Below, piece by piece: positions 1-11,450 of a stretch of DNA of 64,000 nt; position 1 is the stretch's first letter; every line of letters starts with the position of its first letter. Position numbers and translations under genes: made by a program. The notes beneath the pieces were generated by a model that was not told where the DNA came from, did no database searches, and saw nothing but the letters and a program-made list of their open reading frames with translations. This DNA is from Girardinichthys multiradiatus (Eukaryota > Chordata > Actinopteri > Cyprinodontiformes > Goodeidae), in contig NC_061804.1 in NCBI RefSeq assembly GCF_021462225.1, positions 7,300,740 through 7,364,739 of the forward strand, in the 5' to 3' direction.

Positions 1-1057
1 AACTTTAACTGCTAACAGCTAAGAAAACGTGCTTGCATACTAAAGATAATCTACCCAGGAAGGTTGTTAGTTTTCAATCCAGTAAATAATAGTTCCCTTA
101 ACATTATTTCACTAAACTTGATAACTAAGTAAACACCATTAACACCCATTTCTCCAGAAAGATTTGGCTCTTTTCCAAAATATTCCCTTAAATATTTGAC
201 CATTTCCTTAATAATATTTCTTTAAATATTATTTTAATAAACAAAGGCAGCTAATGAGACACCATTGAGAATTAGTCATCCAGAAGGTAGGTTTTATTCA
301 GCAGATCATTCTTTAAAACATTATTTTGCTAAAATAATATTTTATCTGATCTTGCATTGTGAATGGTTGTCTAAGTTGGTTCCAAGACTAACTTAACTTC
401 ATTTCCAGATTCTTCAAGATAATCCTTGGTTCTCAAACATAAACATTGCATGGTAATGTTGCATCACTCTTTTAGTCATGATTTCCATTAATCTTTTATC
501 AACTTGTTTATATTGTACATAGCCCATTAGTCTTCGTTATTCTTTAATTCTGACTTATTTTTGTTAATAAATTCTTGTATTTTAAGAAATTGTGTGAGTT
601 CATTCCATGTGTGCAGAGTTTATGCTGTTCAATAATGTCAGAGCTCAGCTCATCCCTTTCTATTTTGTCCTAATGCCATCGCCTTACTGGGCTGGTATTC
701 ACAGGACAACCTTTAACAGACCGACATATTATTTGAAAAAATATTAAGGTATTAATATTAAATAATATATTCATATTCATAGTCACAGCACTTCAGTAAA
801 GTCGGTAACTCTCATGCACCTTCATTTATTGTTCATTTATTGACACTTTAGTTTGCAAGCTTATTGATTGGGTTAAAAACATTTGTTCTATTTGTAAGCG
901 TGCCCTCTTAGCTAACTTATTTATGCCTTATCAACTAATTTCTCACCTGTGGTTAGTGTTCTTGTGTCTTTTACTGGTTTCTTACCTTTTATGATATGCG
1001 CTTTGAGTGCCTTGTTGCTGAATAGCGCTATATAAATAAACTTGACTTGACTTGGGT
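1..1057 (+). repeat. Non-coding retroelement copy with L2-type 3' tail (left copy)
   Basis: The stretch from base 1 to about 790 matches, in reverse complement, the stretch near 61080 down to about 60250, so it is a dispersed repeat rather than unique DNA. No protein domain is visible in it. From about 790 it continues into a module that ends with a CTTTGAGTGCCTTG-like motif, an ATAAATAAA stretch and repeated CTTGA units. That arrangement is the 3' end style of fish L2-clade LINEs and recurs in a diverged form at 21300-21375. The element runs off the left edge of the window, so its 5' end is unseen here. I infer mobilisation by an L2-type reverse transcriptase acting on the tail. The family name is unknown to me. 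Confidence 0.6.
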
Positions 1058-2320
1058 GTTTGCCCAGACAAAAGATGGCGGCAATAGCTCAGAGCCGCTA
1101 AATACATGGAGGGAATAATTGGACCACACCACCAGCTTCTGTTGGAGAGGGGGAATTTATATTTTCTTTAGTTCAAGTCTCTTTTTATATTTAACTAAAG
1201 ATTTATATTTACAGTTTAATATTTTTGACTGTACTGTGTTGTTTCTTGCAGTTAGTGATTGTATTGTTTAATTACCCCTATTGTGTTGTAATGGTCTGAT
1301 CAGCCATTATGTGTCATTTCTTTCTTAGGTCAGTAAGACTCTGTTTGTGCAGTCAGTTGGTTTGTTTATTCACATTTGCCTGAGTAAAATTTTGTTTCTT
1401 TGATCTCTTTTATGAGCTCAAGTATAACATTTTGGGTTAAAATAAAAGAAATCCTGTGACTCCTCCTGCTTTTCAACTTGGTCCATCACATGGAGATAAT
1501 GGCTTCTTTGCCTTAATCTGTTATTTTGTAAGGATGTCCACTCATTTTTTATTTTATTATTTGATAAATAAATAACGAAAGTCTTAAGTAGAATTGTTGG
1601 TGACCAACGACCTTTGGTGAGGAACACAGAGTGAAAAGGTAGGTGGAGGAAGCGTGAGGTTAAAAATTAGTGAAGCTGCAATACTCTCAGTGAACACAAG
1701 GTGACAGTATTGAGCCATTATATAAACTTTGCAGAGGACGCATGACACTTTTGAACATGCTCCCAATGACGCAAAAATGAGTGAGAAGTATCCTGGAAAC
1801 AAAATAAACAAGGTGCTTAACAAGTTTCATTGTGTGCTACATTGTTGATAGTTTTAAAGAAAGAAATACATTGGGAAACAATATTATGTCACATAAGCTA
1901 AAATAATATGGACAGATTTGTTTGTGGTCCTATTGAGACTAATAATGTTTATATTAGAGTCATGCTTAGACTAGCTGTTTTCAAGTTTTTCATCAGCCAA
2001 TTAGCCTTTTTAAAAGAACAAACATGTAGCTGGGAAGTTTGGCATTGCTGTGTGAACTTAGATCAGAAAAAGGAAAGCAGAGAACTGTCTGAAGAGCTCA
2101 GAAAGCAGATAATGCAGGTGCATCTCAATACATTCAAATGTAATTGAAAAGCTAATTTACTTCAGTAGTTCAATATAAAAAGTGAACATATGTAAACTGA
2201 TTATATGAAGAGTGGTTTATTTCAAGCTTTTGTTTCTATAATTTTTAAGATTTTTGCTTATAGCAAATCTAAAACAAAAACAAAAAACAAATCTAAAAAA
2301 ACCAAACAAATCTAAACTAT
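1058..2320. other. AT-rich intergenic stretch
   Basis: No supported gene. An AATAAA-like run sits near 1440, and the stretch 1060-1500 has an LTR-like feel (T-rich, late polyadenylation motif), but I found neither a paired copy nor clear termini. The small open frames here have no recognisable domain. Confidence 0.4.
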
Positions 2321-2912
2321 TTCTATCATGGGAGAAGAAGTGGAGGTGGTGGAGGAGTATAAATACCTCGGTGTTCACCTGGATAACAGACTAGAGTGGA
2401 GATGCAACTGTGAAGCCATCTACAAGAAGGGACAGAGCAGACTGTACTTCTTGAGGAAACTTAGGTCCTTTGGTGTTTGCAGCAAGATGCTGCATATCTT
2501 CTATAAATCTGTTGTGGAAAGTGTGATCTCTTCTGCCATCATCTGCTGGGGAAGCAGCATCAGAGCCAGGGACTTAAAAAAGCTCAACAAGCTGATAAAA
2601 AAGGCTGGTTCTGTTCTGGGGACTCCTCTGGAACCTCTGGAGATCATTGTGGAAAGACAGATTCTACATAAAATGAAGAATATTATGGAGAACCCTGAGC
2701 ATTCTCTTCATCAGACTGTCCTACAACAACAGAGTGTCTTCAGTCAGAGGCTTCTTCAGATCTGCTGTAAGACGGAGCGTTACAGGAGATCCTTCCTGCC
2801 CACAGCCATCAGCATCTACAACGGCTCTTTGAAGAAACCTTAATAATGAGCTACAAAAACATTTAATTTCCCTTTGGGATTAATAAAGTATTTTTGAATT
2901 GAATTGAATTGA
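2320..2912 (+). pseudogene. L2-clade LINE, 3' end of reverse transcriptase ORF and tail
   Basis: The open frame 2328-2843 (171 residues) matches the end of the reverse transcriptase of fish L2/CR1-group LINEs. It has the post-catalytic EYKYLGVHLDNRLEW segment, a thumb-like segment (YFLRKLRSFGV, FYKSVVESVI, ICWGSSI) and the C-terminal FLPTAISIYN motif. The endonuclease and the catalytic FADD box are absent, so this is a strongly 5'-truncated copy of a protein normally around 900 or more residues. After the stop come about 50 bases of 3' UTR with a TTTGGGATTAATAAAGTA motif and then tandem TTGAA-type repeats to about 2912, the usual L2 tail. The frame is undamaged over its length, which suggests a moderately recent insertion. 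It cannot move by itself. Confidence 0.88.
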
Positions 2913-3304
2913 AAGTTATTTTTTAAAGTTTGAATGAATGCACTTATGTTTGAGTTTTACAGTTTTAATACAAAAATGTTATGGTTTAGCTTACATAATT
3001 ATAGGAAAGGCTCCTGACATTTCAATTGTGCAGCAGACAGTCACTGCCATCTTCCAAAAGGAGTTTAAGCATCTAAAGGTCATTGTTAAAAATGCTTGCT
3101 GATCACATGGAGCTGTATCAAGGAACGTAAATGTAAAATTAAGTGGAAGGAAAAGTGTGTTTAAAAAAGATGCAGAGCAGCAGATTTAATCACAGCCTTT
3201 AGAGAATTGTGAGCCAAAGCCTTTTCAAGAGTTTGGGGAGTTTCAAAGATGTAGACTGCAGCTGGAGTTGGAGCTTCAAGAACCACACACACACTCAGTT
3301 TATT

Positions 3305-3400
3305 TATATTATTATTAACCTTTATTTTAACAGGAAAATCTCACTGAGATTAAGTATCTCTTTTACAAGAGAAACCTGGCCAAGACTAGCAGCAGGACTA
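3305..3400 (-). repeat. LINE 3' end fragment
   Basis: Read on the minus strand this is the short conserved 3' end of an L2/CR1-like LINE: a TCAGTGAGATTTTCCTG motif followed by an AATAAAGG-type end. Only about 95 bases are recognisable and no coding part remains. The flanks (2913-3304 and 3401-3890) show nothing I can support. Confidence 0.5.
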
Positions 3401-3899
3401 AACACCATCATACACAGAATAATAAAAACATACCTCAATAAAAACCATTTACAGACATAAGATTCCCACACAGACTTATCCAGGCTACAGCTGTCACATG
3501 TCTATCTTAAAGCACTCCTGAACTACAAAAAACAGACATTTCTTACCTGAGATAAGGAGAAAAATTACTCTGCCAATGTTCAGTGGTCCAAAGTCCTGAG
3601 ATTCCATTGAGATGAAAATACATTTTGACATTCACTTGGAAGTCAAAGTCACAGAGTCTGTAAAAAGAGTGGGTACTTACAGAATCCAAGCTGCTTGAGG
3701 TCACTCAAATATTGAATGCCTATACTGTACCGAATATGGACATACCTTTTAATAGGTTAACATTCCTATGAGAAAAATCCACTCCAAGTTCAAGGTACCC
3801 CACTTTCTGACAGCACCATCTGTCCCATTTAGAATCATAAAACAAATAAAAGACAGACTGGAATTTGTCAAAATACAAGTTGGTATGACCAAACGTTTC

Positions 3900-4320
3900 T
3901 GGGGGAATATTCTAGCTCTATGTTTCCAGACTGAAAATTAACACAACCATGGGTACTGTGAACCAGCTTTGTTTTGTTGAAGGTTGAATATGTGCAGGGA
4001 ACAATGAAGTCTCTAAACTACCAAGAACTCTTGCAGTGAAACATACTGCCCAGCGTTAGACAGCTCACCGGTCCTCTAACAAAACAAATATTCAAAGCAT
4101 ACCGCTAACAGAACTCAGAAATGGCTTAAATATTCTTAAATGGCCCTTCATCAGTCCAGATCCTCATCCTCTTAAACATCTATGGAAAAATCTGAAGAAT
4201 GCAAATGGAGACGCCACCTTTCGAACCTGAGACAGCTTTATCAGTTTGCTCAGGAAGAGATCACCAAACGTTGAACATTTTAACATGAAGGTATTTAATC
4301 ATCCTTTAAGAATTCGACAC
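3900..4320 (+). pseudogene. Degraded Tc1/mariner-like transposase fragment
   Basis: The frame around 4141-4200 reads SPDPHPLKHLWKNLK, a decayed version of the SPDLNPIENLW motif that carries the final catalytic glutamate of Tc1-like transposases. The glutamate position is now lysine, so the active site is lost. Stops and shifts interrupt the region, and no terminal repeats could be paired. It is an old fossil recognised only by this block and a few residues upstream. Confidence 0.55.
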
Positions 4321-4449
4321 AACTAGGGTTATTTTTATTTCAAGATGCAATTAACAACATCTGGTTGGGCTTTCCAGTATTTTCCGTTGTGTTTTCATCC
4401 CATCATCACCTAATGCACCATGTCAAAACACATTTCCAAACTATTTTAA

Positions 4450-5990
4450 GAAAAATCTAATTTAGAGCACTTTTTCAGCTATTCGAGTGACAGTACATTG
4501 TATTACATCAAAACTATATTTGCATTTCATTCTTTTCTGTACAGCTAAAACCCAACTTTAACCAAGATGAAAATGTTATTCCTGAAGGTGAAAACACTTT
4601 TAAACTTAAATCAGTTTCAGCTCTGCAGCAGACCAACCAGTTGAGCTGACCATGGTGTTCAAATATGGGTAAACAAACTACAACCTCTGAACCCAAAGTG
4701 ATGCATGTCATGCGAAGCGTGAATGCACTGCAGCAGCAGCATCGAGGGCGGATCAATAAGTAGCACTGAGGGAGGTTAGCTGTCACTCCTGCATAGTCTT
4801 ACTACTGCAGAGGGGAAGCAGAGAACCTGCGAGACCAGAACTGACTGACAGAGTGTATTTTTCTGTCTGCTTATCTGTTTATTTCACTGATTGCTTACAG
4901 CTTCGATGGACTGAACAATGACATTTTTGATGACGTTCCAAGTCACTTTTAAACTGTAACACTTTTAATTTACTTTTGATTGGCAGGGTGTGGACCACTG
5001 GTTATTCAGACAGGAAACTGGTGCACCAGGTAGGCATAGTTTGCACATCGTTTCAAACAGGGCAGCTGCCTGAAGGTACCTGATGAGAGTAGTGATCACC
5101 TTCTTCCAAGCGACTGAGCTGAAAAAAGCAAATTGTTGTTTTGGTGCAAAGATTCAAATAATGTTTGACGCTTTGCTGTGATAAATCCTCCCACACCTCT
5201 TCTCCATGACTTCCTCCTGGTTGATTCGTCACAGCGTTGCTTAACTGACTGAACTTTATAACATGTTGTCAGATGAGGGGTCATGCTTGCAGAATCATCT
5301 ATTTATTTGAGATGCAGCACAGTTTATTTGTGTCCCTCCTTTATTACCCATGTTTCTTTTCTTAATCTGTGAATTTGGTGAAGATTTTAGTTTGATTTCT
5401 TTGTTTTCTTGTGTTCTGTCTTGTCTTGGTATTATTCTTGTTTCTGGTCCTTTTTTATTGTTTTTGCTGTTTTGCTTTATGTCCCAATTTATTTTCTAAA
5501 CCTGGTCCTTTTATTTTTTCCATTTAGAGTCTCCCACATAGGTCCTGTTGCTTCTAGTTTTCCCCTGGTAATTATTCGCCGTGTCACATTTGATTTCTTT
5601 TGGCCTACAGCTCATTCAATTTGTATATTGTTTTGTTATTCTTTTTTGTTGTTGTTGCCATTTTGGGTTTTTATTGTTCTCTTTAGGACATGTTTATTAT
5701 TTTTAAATATTCATAATTTTTTGCGTCTGTGGTTATCTCATTAACATTTATTTAGGCAATAAATCACATTAAACCCACAAACCCTTCAGAACCAAGAAGC
5801 AACCATAAATGGAATTCCACCAGATGTTGTGAGAGCTGGGTCAGCTGGGTCAAAGTGCATGCATGCAGTGAAGTTGATACAGAGTGTTGTTCTAAAAAAT
5901 TAAAAGAAGGTGAACCCTCTTGCAATTCTATGATGTTATGATATCTGGTCTTTACCAACTTCTAAAATTAGTCCAACCTGAACCCCATTT
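4450..5990. other. Intergenic stretch
   Basis: No supported gene. The part 5330-5760 is very T-rich and encodes only a spurious hydrophobic frame. Its style (short CCT and TTGT blocks) resembles the stretches at 29880-30160 and 45300-45660, so it may be a worn dispersed repeat. Confidence 0.35.
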
Positions 5991-6069
5991 AATTGACCAT
6001 GAACTCCTAAGTATACCAAACATTGTAGAGTCAAATATGAGGCCATCTGTTTAACAGCTGAAGCTTGGC

Positions 6070-6300
6070 CTGAATTGTGTCATCAACAGGACAATGATCT
6101 CGAACACAGAATCAAATACACAACATAGTGGCTGTAAAAGAACAGCATAAAGGTGTTGCAATGGCCCAGTCAAAGTTTGGACCTAAACCTGATTGAAATG
6201 CTTTGCTGAGACATTAAAAGAAGTGTGCAGAAACCAAAGATGAAGACTTGAGTTTCAGACTAAATCTTATGTCTCCAAAACTCAGTACAATTAAGTATAA
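6070..6300 (+). pseudogene. Degraded Tc1/mariner-like transposase fragment
   Basis: Around 6085-6235 the plus strand reads, with breaks, the HRIK and WPSQSLDLNLIEMLC blocks of a Tc1-like transposase, equivalent to the region from the second aspartate to the final glutamate. In-frame stops lie between the blocks. There is no intact frame and no terminal repeat that I could pair. It is a fossil of a family different from the two well-preserved Tc1 copies in this window. Confidence 0.6.
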
Positions 6301-6960
6301 AGTGAAGGATTGGACAATAAGGACACAGGGATTAACAGCTGTTAAAATCCTAAAGTCACAATGAAAAATGCTTTGCTTGCCTCATTCAGCAATCCACCAC
6401 TATCAGATGTAATCTCTTTCTACCATTTGGTTTTAAAAGCAAATTCTTTTATTTACTCAATGAAAAATAAATTGTGCTTTAATTTTCAAAATAACGTAAA
6501 GTAACATTTAACTGATTTTAACTTGTATCCAAAAGACCAGAGACTTGGATTTGAGAAGAATGAGTTATTGGTGTAAAGGTGGTCCTATAAGCTAATCAGT
6601 CAAGGGGTGCACTTAGTTTTCACATGCAGCCTTGTCATTTTGGCTCAAACCAAGTAACAACAACGTTGAAGCTGTGTACTTCCCTTATGAAATATCTGTT
6701 TCTGTGCAATTGCAACAGAAAGAGAGATTTTACTGTCAAGCTAAAGGAAAACAGTAGGAGATGGGAAAGAGAAGCAACTCAAGTGGGTTGAGATGTCACA
6801 CCAAACTGACAACTGAGATATGAAGCTGGAGTAGACACACTTCTCAGTTGTGAACCAAGAGAACCAATGAAATAGAAAAAGAGGTCTAAGTGACAAGCAG
6901 AGCCAGCAGACTGTCAATAGCTGATGCAGGAGATGCAGCTAAAAAACAAACACAAGAGAA
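6300..6960. other. Intergenic stretch
   Basis: AT-rich, with no coding or repeat signal that I can support. Confidence 0.3.
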
Positions 6961-6993
6961 ATCAGTTGAACAGAGAGCAGCCGTCGGATCCTG

Positions 6994-7060
6994 ATGGAAG
7001 GAGAGGGCCGCCATGCGCTCCCAGGGAGGCGCGAAACAGCTCTGATGGTGCGGAGTCGAG
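6994..7060 (+). CDS. Candidate first coding exon with splice donor (unassigned)
   Basis: A local CpG-rich island stands out from AT-rich surroundings. An ATG at 6994 opens a frame of 22 codons (starting MEGEGRH) that runs without a stop to GAG|GTAAGC, a strong splice donor consensus at 7060/7061. An in-frame stop lies upstream at 6967, so the frame could begin a protein. A second ATG at 7013 has a near-ideal GCCGCC context but closes after ten codons. I do not recognise the peptide. A non-coding first exon, or a chance match to the donor consensus, is equally possible. Support is only the donor, the open frame and the base composition. Confidence 0.2.
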
Positions 7061-7069
7061 GTAAGCTAT

Positions 7070-7890
7070 CTCCCCGCAGGAAGCTTCTGATCCACCGTAG
7101 AGGTCGAGTGTTAACACAAACTTCAGTTCATCCAAAACGAGGCTGCAGCCAGAGCTGAGCTACCTGGTGTTGCTCAGCAGATAGGCTTCAGAGGCTGCTC
7201 CAGCAGCCAGGTTTCACTGAGATCTTGCCAAGATGGAGCGATTTAAAAGAATATTACATTTAGCTCAAGAATGCAAGAAAAACAGCTTTAATTAATGTAA
7301 AAACACTTTATGGAATAACCACATTCGTTTTTTTTTTAAATGGACTTTTATGTGTTTGTTTGCTGGAACATTTAATTTTAGATGAAGAAAGACTTGTTGC
7401 CAGGTTGTGTGTTAAAGTCAGGATTAAAATCAGGACACCCTATAAAAGCCTGTATGTTTTAACATATTTAGACATATGGATATTTATTCATTTCACTACA
7501 ATCATAAGATATCCTAGTAATATAAGTTCTTATAAAACTGAACAAATAAATCTTATAAAACCAATATGTTAATGTAATGAAACATTTAAATTTCAGGTGA
7601 GGAATAAAGTTGTACATTTCCACATTTATTTCAAAAATGGCTGAATTCACACACAGGCATATCGTACACAAGATGTGAACATTTTAAAGGAAGGTTCTAG
7701 CAGCTTATGAGTCTGAGAATGACCAACATGCCCAGGTCTGACATGTTCATACTGTAAGCAAAAACCCCAACATGTCATCATGGAAGCCACAGCAGGCTCT
7801 TCCTGCAGTTTCTGGTGGGCAAGAAGAAACTTCTCCTCTAAGAGGAACATGAAGGCCAGGCTAAAGCTTGCCAGAAAAAAACAGAAAGAT
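7070..7890. other. Intergenic stretch
   Basis: No supported gene. GC content falls quickly after 7240. The small frames at 7360-7907 show no domain. Confidence 0.3.
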
Positions 7891-7904
7891 CCGGACATCT
7901 GCAT

Positions 7905-8160
7905 CATATTCTTTGAACAGATGAGTCTGAAACTGAATTAGTTTGACACAAGAAAACCGCGTTTGTTTAGCTTTACCCAAATACAGCATTCCAAGAGAAA
8001 AAAAAAAAAAAATTAGCTGTGAAGCAAGGAGCTGGAAGTGTCATGGTCTGGGTTTATTTCCATCACCAGGATATGGAAAGCTTATATAGAATCCACCATA
8101 GAAACATCTGCTCTAATTGAGGGTGGTCACACTGATGCTGATTTCATCTTTAATTTTGTC
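7905..8160 (+). pseudogene. Degraded Tc1/mariner-like transposase fragment
   Basis: The plus strand carries a GAGSVMVWVYF block near 8029-8060, equivalent to the SVMVWG segment of Tc1-like transposases. Upstream is a decayed DESKLNF-like segment near 7920, and a 15-base A run lies at 7998-8012. Stops and length changes break the frame. There is no identifiable inverted repeat. Confidence 0.5.
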
Positions 8161-8169
8161 ATATTCCGC

Positions 8170-9640
8170 CTTGCAAGAAAGCTCTTACAGTGTAATGTTT
8201 CCCGACTCGCGTACCTCTCAGTCGTGTTCGTGGGCTAAACCGCATGTTCTTGCTTTTTGAAAAGTCAGCACAGGTAAAGATGGCAGAAAATAGGGAGGAG
8301 AGCAGCAGCATCACACTGATGCTTAGCTGGTATGAAACAACAGCACATAACACCGTTTTATACCTGGAATAAGTCGGGCATGAAACGACTCAAAACTGTT
8401 TGGGAAACAAAGGCAAAGGGAACTTGTTCAAAATTGACAGCAACATAAATGCAGCAAGTTTTCCGGAAATACTGCAGGAGAATTTAATCTCAGCCTCAAA
8501 GCTGTGCTCGGGATATACTCGGACGTTCGGAAATGATACCAAACACAAGCTGAAAGAGAAGAAAAGCAGCAGATATTATCAAAAGAATAAAATCTTTTTT
8601 CATACACAAGGATTTAAGATCTTTTAAGAGGAACTCAGCATGGCAATCATAAAGAACAGACACCCAAGGTAAACCCAGGTCAGGATTCCTCTCCAGAATC
8701 ACTATACACAGTCACTGCAAAAAGGGGACCCACACATGCTATTACACAGCACACCACCACCACCCAAACGGACCGCTATACTACACGGTCTTACACAGTA
8801 AACACCTGTTGAAGAAAATGTGTATTTTCTAAAGAAAGAATGATGATAACCATTCAATCAGCTTTATTAATTTAGCCTTATAAGGGAGACAGGTTTTCAG
8901 CCTCAGACGTGCTACTGAGCTGAGACCGTTCTGACAAGACAAGGAGGAAACACCTACTTATTTCAGAATTGTAAAATCCCAATGCAGCCCCCCCTCCAGG
9001 AAGAGCAAAGGTGAGAATCAACCTCGACTCCTCTGATAAACATTTCCTTTTAGCTTGTAAATGCAGTGGTGATGACCAACAGGAGGGAGCAGGAAGGAAG
9101 GTGGTAGCTATTGTCAGGTCAGATGGATCATCTCCTCAGAAGGACAAAAGCATTTTAACTTTTTCTATCACATTTCACCCTTTCGATATAAATGAAACGC
9201 GTTTAATGTGTGATCGACACTGATTAAAGGAAACATGAAAAATAAAAATAATAATAATAAAAAAGGCAATGAATAAAAGGAAGAAACTGAATAATATAAT
9301 AAGAAAAAAAAATACAGTCATCCTCTGTGTGAACATAAAACCTGTCAGATGGAAATTAAAACACATTTCTATATTAACAAACAAACAGGCAGGAAAATAC
9401 TCACATGACGCCTCCACCAAGGCGGTCACCAACATGGTAAAGGAATGACCAGAAATAAAAGAAACAACAAAAAAATGCAATAAAAAACATGATACCCAAA
9501 TCATTAATGCTCTGTGTGTTTATTACTCCTACAGAAGCAACATCAGAATCAAGAAACAAACAAAAAACAAATATGATGAATGTAATGTTCGTTAAACAGT
9601 AAGGAAATCATCGTTTGAAGAAATGGAGATTAAAAAGTGG
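8170..9640. other. Intergenic stretch
   Basis: AT-rich and low in recognisable repeats. The 109-residue hydrophobic minus-strand frame at 9175-9504 is the translation of an A/T-rich tract and has no family features. I see nothing else. Confidence 0.3.
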
Positions 9641-9654
9641 TGAAATAAAAATCA

Positions 9655-10830
9655 TCATAATGAGTTATTGAAGCTGCCAGAGTCATCGGGCCATAAGGAA
9701 CCACCTTCAGAAATATGTTTTATAACAGGAACTCTAACTTTGTGGAAGTTAGGCTTCCATAGTCCAGCTAAACTGTGGAAATGAACGCATTTCAAATTTG
9801 TAATAACACCATAATGATAGATATCAAACAATAAACATAAAAGTGAGATAAACGCATCTGTGATTTCCTCCTCAGAGTCAGTTTCGCTGTCAAAGTGGGA
9901 GCCCATTAGCAACGGCATCTGGAAAGGTGGAGGATTGTTTTCTTTTGATAGAGCAGTCGTAATAAGTCTATTTATCAGGCAAGAAATGAGACATCAGCCA
10001 CAACAGGTTAAATTTGCTGCAAACACAGCAAGGGAAGTCAGAGCTGCTAAAACTAAAGCCTTGTATCTGCCTAGCATACCTGTAAACCAATCGCCAAGAG
10101 GATCCTCGATGCCAGAATATTTAGTCATAGAACTTGACGGAGTTCGAAGGCCATCTAGAGCACGGGTTACAGAACCATCAGGGGCAGTATTTTTTGGAAT
10201 AAACATACACATTGGGCCAAACATCACACAAACACCACCCTTTTCTGCCAAAAACATGTCCAGAGCCATATGATTTTGTACTGACATCAAAGAAATGGAA
10301 GCCAGTTGTTCAGACAGCCTAGCTATGGGATCCTGAGACAGGTTGGCCAGATGTTGTACATTATAGTGAACATACTGTATGCGGTCAACATTCTTATTAG
10401 GAGTAACCCACAAAAAAATTTATTAAAATCCATTAGCAATAGGACTGGCCAGTTTAAACTCATCCAGTACCCCACGAGGAATGCCTATTGCATCTATGTA
10501 AGTGGGAGTATTTCACGTCAAATCAAAATCAGATGAACGCTTCGAAAGATGATGAACCCTAGTGGAGGAAAGTGGATTTGGTCCAAGCAAAGTGATGGGA
10601 ATGACTAACCTCACTAATGTGTAAACTCCACTCCAGGAGGGTGGTAAAATATTTAAAAAATTTTTACTTTCACAGTAACAAAATAAATCAGCTCAAGCTA
10701 TGGACAGAGTGCCAACATTAGCCCAAGAAGTCACATTTATAGTGAGGGTACACCAGGAGGTGGGCATACAGTATGTCCAAGGTGAGTAGTATTATTCCTA
10801 AGAAGAATAAGCCAAGCAACACAAAACCAA
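9655..10830 (-). pseudogene. env: Endogenous retroviral envelope remnant (SU end and TM)
   Basis: The minus strand encodes the transmembrane half of a gamma/epsilon-type retroviral envelope. In the frame 10413-9994 there are a heptad-like helical stretch, then the immunosuppressive-type block QNHMALDMFLAEKGGVC, a C-X6-C motif whose usual third cysteine is replaced by Met, and a membrane segment (ALVLAALTSLAVFAANL) followed by two cysteines. An in-frame stop at 9994-9996 falls just after the membrane segment, yet the same frame stays open from there to 9655 with a tail-like acidic sequence. Two adjacent stops lie at 10420-10425. A piece of the surface-subunit end with a WSGVYTLVR motif is readable near 10600-10650 in another frame. 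The gene is therefore broken at several places and cannot make a full protein. In retroviruses this protein mediates binding and membrane fusion. No pol or matching LTR lies beside it. Confidence 0.8.
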
Positions 10831-11132
10831 TATCATGAATTGCTTAAATAGTCGAAGTAGAACAAAACCAGAGGATGGAACAGACTCAGCACACAGGATA
10901 AGACGGTAAATGAGGTTTATTTCTACTGTAGACTTTGTTTAAGGAATCTTGAGTTGGAGTTGTCCAGAAGCCAGAGGAGGAGGAGGTAAACCCAGGAATC
11001 CAAGGAGAGAGAGTACTGGTGATGAGAATATTTACAGTGCAGTCCTTAGGAGGGAGTATTACTAGATGTTGGCAGGCAGGTAGGCCGATAGGCAGGTCGA
11101 CAGGCAGACAGGCAGACAGGCAGGCAGACGGA
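10831..11132 (-). repeat. Truncated 3' LTR of Ty3/gypsy element
   Basis: About 300 bases here are a near-identical direct repeat of 12423 to about 12735. They flank the gag-protease block as LTRs would. On the minus strand the copy contains a polyadenylation signal (AATAAACC) and ends at CAATTCATGATA, where the two copies diverge. The upstream (U3) part is missing because the protease frame runs straight into it near 11132. It also contains a GGCA/GGCAGACA tetranucleotide tract that both copies share. Confidence 0.75.
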
Positions 11133-11134
11133 TT

Positions 11135-11450
11135 CATGATGGTTACCAGAGGTAATGATGTGAAGCTGAGGCACTTTAAATCTCACTTGAGACATGGTTT
11201 GACCAGTGATGCCAGTGACAGAAAGGGAATGGTTGAGAGGCTGAGAGGGTATTTGAAGTTTATCAACCAGATCCGAGGACATTAGATTCTGTTCAGCACC
11301 AGAATCAATAAAAGTGTCAATAAGAAACTTCTCTTGGCCAACAATAATAGTGACTGGAAAACACAGACGAGAGACAGGGGAAGAATGGGATATGCTCACC
11401 AAAGTCCCCTGACCTATTGACGAGCCCTCTCTTTTCCCTTCTTGGGGCAT
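11135..11450 (-). pseudogene. pro: Retrotransposon aspartic protease fragment
   Basis: On the minus strand, downstream of gag, the frame carries FIDSGAEQNLM, the D-S-G active-site loop of a retropepsin. Before it is a substrate-flap-like PVTIIVGQEKF segment, and after it VDKLQIP. The protease would normally process the Gag-Pol polyprotein and lead into reverse transcriptase. Here the frame instead enters the LTR repeat at about 11132, giving a nonsense cysteine/proline-rich tail translated from the GGCA tract. The frame differs from that of gag, so a shift has occurred between them. Pol is entirely missing. Confidence 0.8.

Noticed and set aside
5409..5744. Hydrophobic 111-residue frame resembling a membrane protein
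   Set aside because: It comes from a T-rich tract. Phenylalanine and leucine runs are expected by composition.
7013..7045. Start of a PRDM3/PRDM16-like protein (frame beginning M-R-S in good Kozak context)
   Set aside because: The frame closes after ten codons and only three residues fit, which is too little for a family call.
10886..11137. Cysteine/proline-rich frame resembling a small secreted protein
   Set aside because: It translates the GGCA-type tract of the gypsy LTR.
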